NCBI RefSeq assembly: GCF_014925385.1
Contig: NZ_JACSDK010000014.1
Span: forward strand, 1-64,000
Direction of reading: 5' to 3'
Length of the DNA: 64,000 bases
From: Pelagibius marinus
GTDB lineage: Bacteria; Pseudomonadota; Alphaproteobacteria; Kiloniellales; Kiloniellaceae
Part shown: in pieces, positions 62,236-64,000 of the stretch
How the letters are laid out: every line of letters begins with the position of its first letter
How positions within the stretch are numbered: the stretch's first letter is position 1
Notes under the pieces: generated by a model
Told to the model about the DNA's origin: nothing
The model's input: the letters and a program-made list of their open reading frames with translations, nothing else
Database searches by the model: none
Position numbers and translations under genes: made by a program

Positions 62236-63219
62236 TTACGCCTGCGGGGACTGCCGGCGGATGGCAATGCCGATGGCGCCAAGTGCCAGGAAGCCGACAC
62301 CGAACATCAGGAGGGATGCCGGTTCCGGAACCTGCAGCACGAAGTCAATGCTGCCGTCATGGTCCGAGTCCACCGTGAACAGCGCGTCTCCCTCCTCACA
62401 GGTACCGGCCAGGAAGCAGGCGCTCGGAGTGGTGATCACGTTGTCGGTGTTCTGGTCGATAAAGACCGCGATCTCGACCAGGCTGCCGAGCAGATCGTTG
62501 AAATCCAGATCGCCGTCGACAAAGAACCAGAAGTCCGCCAGGGCGAAGGTCACTTCGCCGATCAGCGTTGAGGTGCCGCGCAGGAAGTCGCCGGTGGCGG
62601 CATCGAAGACGTTGGTGCCTTCGCCGCCGACGATCAACACGGAGAGGACCAGGGTGCCGTCGTTGAAGGTCGCGTCGACGTCGTCGGTTTCAGCGATGGT
62701 CGCCCCATAGTCGAAATTCGTGCGGCCGGCGCCATTCACGCCGAAGTCGACGTAGAAATTGAAGGTCGTATTGCCGACCGCGTCGTAGGTGATATTGCCG
62801 ATCAGCTCGCCGGCATCCTCAGGGTTGGGCGAAAGCGCTGTCGAGGTGCCGGTCAGGCCGGTCCACTCCGCCGTCAACTGGTAGCCGCCGAGGCTATTCA
62901 GGCCTTCGGTGTCGCCACCGCCGCCGGGAATGAAGCCCGTGACGTTCAGGTGGCCACTGTCCGAGAAGGCGTCGCCGTCGCTCAGCATGCTGTCCCCGTC
63001 GCTGTCGAACTGGGTGGTCGTCGTGTTGGCGAAGACGCCGAGCTGGTCGAAGGATTCCGTTATCTGATCGGGATCGATTATCCCGTCCAGGTCAGTATGG
63101 CCATCAACGCCGCCGCCGGCGCTGAAATCCATATAGACGGCGTCGGCATGAGCAACTCCCGCCAGCCCGAAGACCATGGCGCCCACGAACAGCGGAGCGA
63201 AAAGTGTTTTCTTGTTCAT
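62236..63219 (-). CDS. PEP-CTERM sorting-signal surface protein
   Basis: 327 residues. A signal peptide (LFAPLFVGAMVFGLAGVAHA) leads into a beta-rich domain with Asp-rich loops (DLDGIIDPDQ, FDSDGDSMLSDGD, VDSDHDGSIDF) that look like calcium sites. The C-terminus VPEPASLLMFGVGFLALGAIG followed by RRQ is a textbook PEP-CTERM tail: VPEP, a hydrophobic span and a basic end, cut by an XrtA-type exosortase. The ATG at 63219 has AGGAG 8 bases upstream. The sigma-54 site at 63324-63338 lies about 105 bases in front, so PrsR control is likely. It is the only PEP-CTERM protein in the window. Confidence 0.93.
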   Translation of the reverse strand: MNKKTLFAPLFVGAMVFGLAGVAHADAVYMDFSAGGGVDGHTDLDGIIDPDQITESFDQLGVFANTTTTQFDSDGDSMLSDGDAFSDSGHLNVTGFIPGGGGDTEGLNSLGGYQLTAEWTGLTGTSTALSPNPEDAGELIGNITYDAVGNTTFNFYVDFGVNGAGRTNFDYGATIAETDDVDATFNDGTLVLSVLIVGGEGTNVFDAATGDFLRGTSTLIGEVTFALADFWFFVDGDLDFNDLLGSLVEIAVFIDQNTDNVITTPSACFLAGTCEEGDALFTVDSDHDGSIDFVLQVPEPASLLMFGVGFLALGAIGIAIRRQSPQA

Positions 63220-63611
63220 GCTTCCGATCTCCTTTGGTCTGCTGCAGCGGCAAGAGGCGGCGCTACAGACCTATCCTCACTATCCCTGGCATCGCCCACG
63301 GCGGTGCCTGGTTCCTATAGGAAGCAAAGCGCGTGCCAATCTGACATTGACCGTCAAGGCATTGATATATTGGGGAGAAATAAGAAGGCGCCGAAACCCG
63401 GCGAACGCCGGCGCAGAAACTGTAAAAATGTCTTACGACGACCCGGGGGGCGTTTGGGGGCTGTGTCTTGCCGGAAAGGGGCGGCGGCTCTTCAAAAAGC
63501 TGGGGGGGATCCTATCCTATTGTTCCATAATCGAAAATGGCTGACTGGTCGGGAAGGGGTGGGGCAGTAAAGTTCTTTGACACGTCACCGGCGCCTTGTC
63601 GCCGGGCCGTG
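63220..63611. other. Regulatory region upstream of the PEP-CTERM gene
   Basis: 392 bases with no supported gene. It contains the sigma-54 promoter, a TTGACCGTCAA palindrome at 63347-63357 and GTAAAAATGTCTTAC at 63422-63436, a GTAA/TTAC inverted repeat about 110 bases upstream of the predicted transcription start, the usual distance for an NtrC-type enhancer site. The ThiF-family gene ends at 63612. Confidence 0.5.
63324..63338 (-). promoter_or_regulatory. Sigma-54 (-24/-12) promoter
   Basis: On the minus strand TGGCACGCGCTTTGC matches TGGCACG-N4-TTGC at every consensus position, with GG and GC ten bases apart. It faces the PEP-CTERM gene and sits 105 bases before its ATG. Since prsK and prsR are in the same locus and PrsR has the sigma-54 contact motif GAFTGA, this is the likely PrsR target. 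Confidence 0.88.
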
Positions 63612-64000
63612 TCACCTGCCGTGCAGCAGCCGCTTGATCTGCTTCTCGACCGCCCTGAGTTTCAGACGCTGCAACGGGTTGTCGTTGCCGAGGAAAAGGC
63701 GTCGGCAGACGAAGCGGCCCTGATGGACGTCAAACTGATGGTAGTAGGGGGCGGGGCGAATGCGACCGCGGCGTAAGAGGATCTTGACTGCCTCCGCGCC
63801 GACGACGCCGGCACAGAGTTGTACCGCGGCGGCGGAGGAGGGGCCGCGCCGTTCCACGAGGTTCAGCCGACTCGGATCGACAAGGTAGTTTCGGTGCAGC
63901 CCCTTCGGGGCCAGCCCAAGCAGAAACCGCGCGTACTGGCGCTCCTCCGGCAGGCCTTCCATACGGAAGTACTGTTCGAATGTCATGCCGCCGGGCAGGA
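63612..64000 (-). CDS. ThiF/MoeB/HesA-family protein, C-terminal part (5' truncated by window end)
   Basis: About 129 residues are visible in frame, ending at 63612. RGPSSAAAVQLCAGVVGAEAVKILLRRGRIRPAPYYHQF is the C-terminal segment of E1-like adenylyltransferases. The reading frame stays open to the window edge, and the residues before the first internal Met (LPGG) are coding-like, so the true start lies outside. Its substrate is unknown. It precedes the PEP-CTERM gene on the same strand with about 390 bases between, so it is not likely to be part of that operon. Confidence 0.65.
   Translation of the reverse strand, partial: LPGGMTFEQYFRMEGLPEERQYARFLLGLAPKGLHRNYLVDPSRLNLVERRGPSSAAAVQLCAGVVGAEAVKILLRRGRIRPAPYYHQFDVHQGRFVCRRLFLGNDNPLQRLKLRAVEKQIKRLLHGR

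Noticed and set aside
1-64000. tRNA, rRNA, insertion sequences, prophage genes or CRISPR arrays
   Set aside because: Read through without finding cloverleaf-like sequences, transposases, integrases or regularly spaced repeats.

Overview
The window is one large exopolysaccharide (EPS) locus of the XrtA/PEP-CTERM (EpsH-type exosortase) kind from a GC-rich Gram-negative bacterium. The outer-membrane export protein, the Wzz-like/tyrosine-kinase pair and the NtrC-type regulator point to Proteobacteria. GTG and TTG starts with good ribosome sites are common. An alphaproteobacterium is my best guess, but nothing in the window fixes the class. I see no rRNA, tRNA, insertion sequence, phage gene or CRISPR array. 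The exosortase itself is not in the window.

Layout. 1-6990: after the tail of a beta-barrel gene, a minus-strand operon reads from a promoter near 6961-6990 through a long structured leader, a 46-residue membrane microprotein, the outer-membrane export lipoprotein, a GDP-mannose pyrophosphorylase, a cis-prenyltransferase, two right-handed beta-helix proteins and, between those two, the cupin (phosphomannose isomerase) half of a split AlgA. 7081-16708: plus-strand core EPS genes: galE, the initiating phosphoglycosyltransferase, two glycosyltransferases, chain-length determinant, tyrosine autokinase, a sulfotransferase and a membrane-anchored methyltransferase. 16715-21287 (minus): glycosyltransferase, Wzx-type flippase, wecB and a secreted lectin-fold protein. 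21440-27787 (plus): heparinase II/III protein, sulfotransferase, methyltransferase, sulfotransferase and an alpha/alpha-toroid protein. 27813-49317: a mosaic of accessory genes (O-ligase, transglutaminase-like protein, AsnB-like protein, four ATP-grasp proteins, two polysaccharide deacetylases, two GNAT/FemAB-like acyltransferases, three sulfotransferases, a glycosyltransferase, and a large propeller/lyase-like secreted protein). 49519-55251 (plus): algD, an exosortase-associated glycosyltransferase, the XrtA amidotransferase and a second exosortase-associated glycosyltransferase. 55269-63219: the regulatory and surface module prsR-prsK (minus), prsT (plus), and a PEP-CTERM protein (minus) behind a near-perfect sigma-54 promoter. 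A truncated ThiF/MoeB-family gene ends the window.

How the genes fit together. ManC, AlgD, GalE and WecB supply GDP-mannose, GDP-mannuronate, UDP-galactose and UDP-ManNAc. The phosphoglycosyltransferase and six glycosyltransferases would build a repeat on a polyprenyl carrier, the flippase and O-ligase/polymerase would process it, and the Wzz/kinase/export-lipoprotein set would export it. Six sulfotransferase-like proteins, two methyltransferases, two deacetylases, two acyltransferases, two AsnB-family proteins and four ATP-grasp proteins suggest a heavily decorated, probably sulfated and possibly amidated polyanion. Several alginate- or glycosaminoglycan-lyase-like proteins would trim it. 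The most novel feature is a five-part module present twice (carboligase-type ATP-grasp, sugar-transfer-type ATP-grasp, polysaccharide deacetylase, GNAT/FemAB-like protein, sulfotransferase). PrsK/PrsR with sigma-54 probably controls the PEP-CTERM surface protein.
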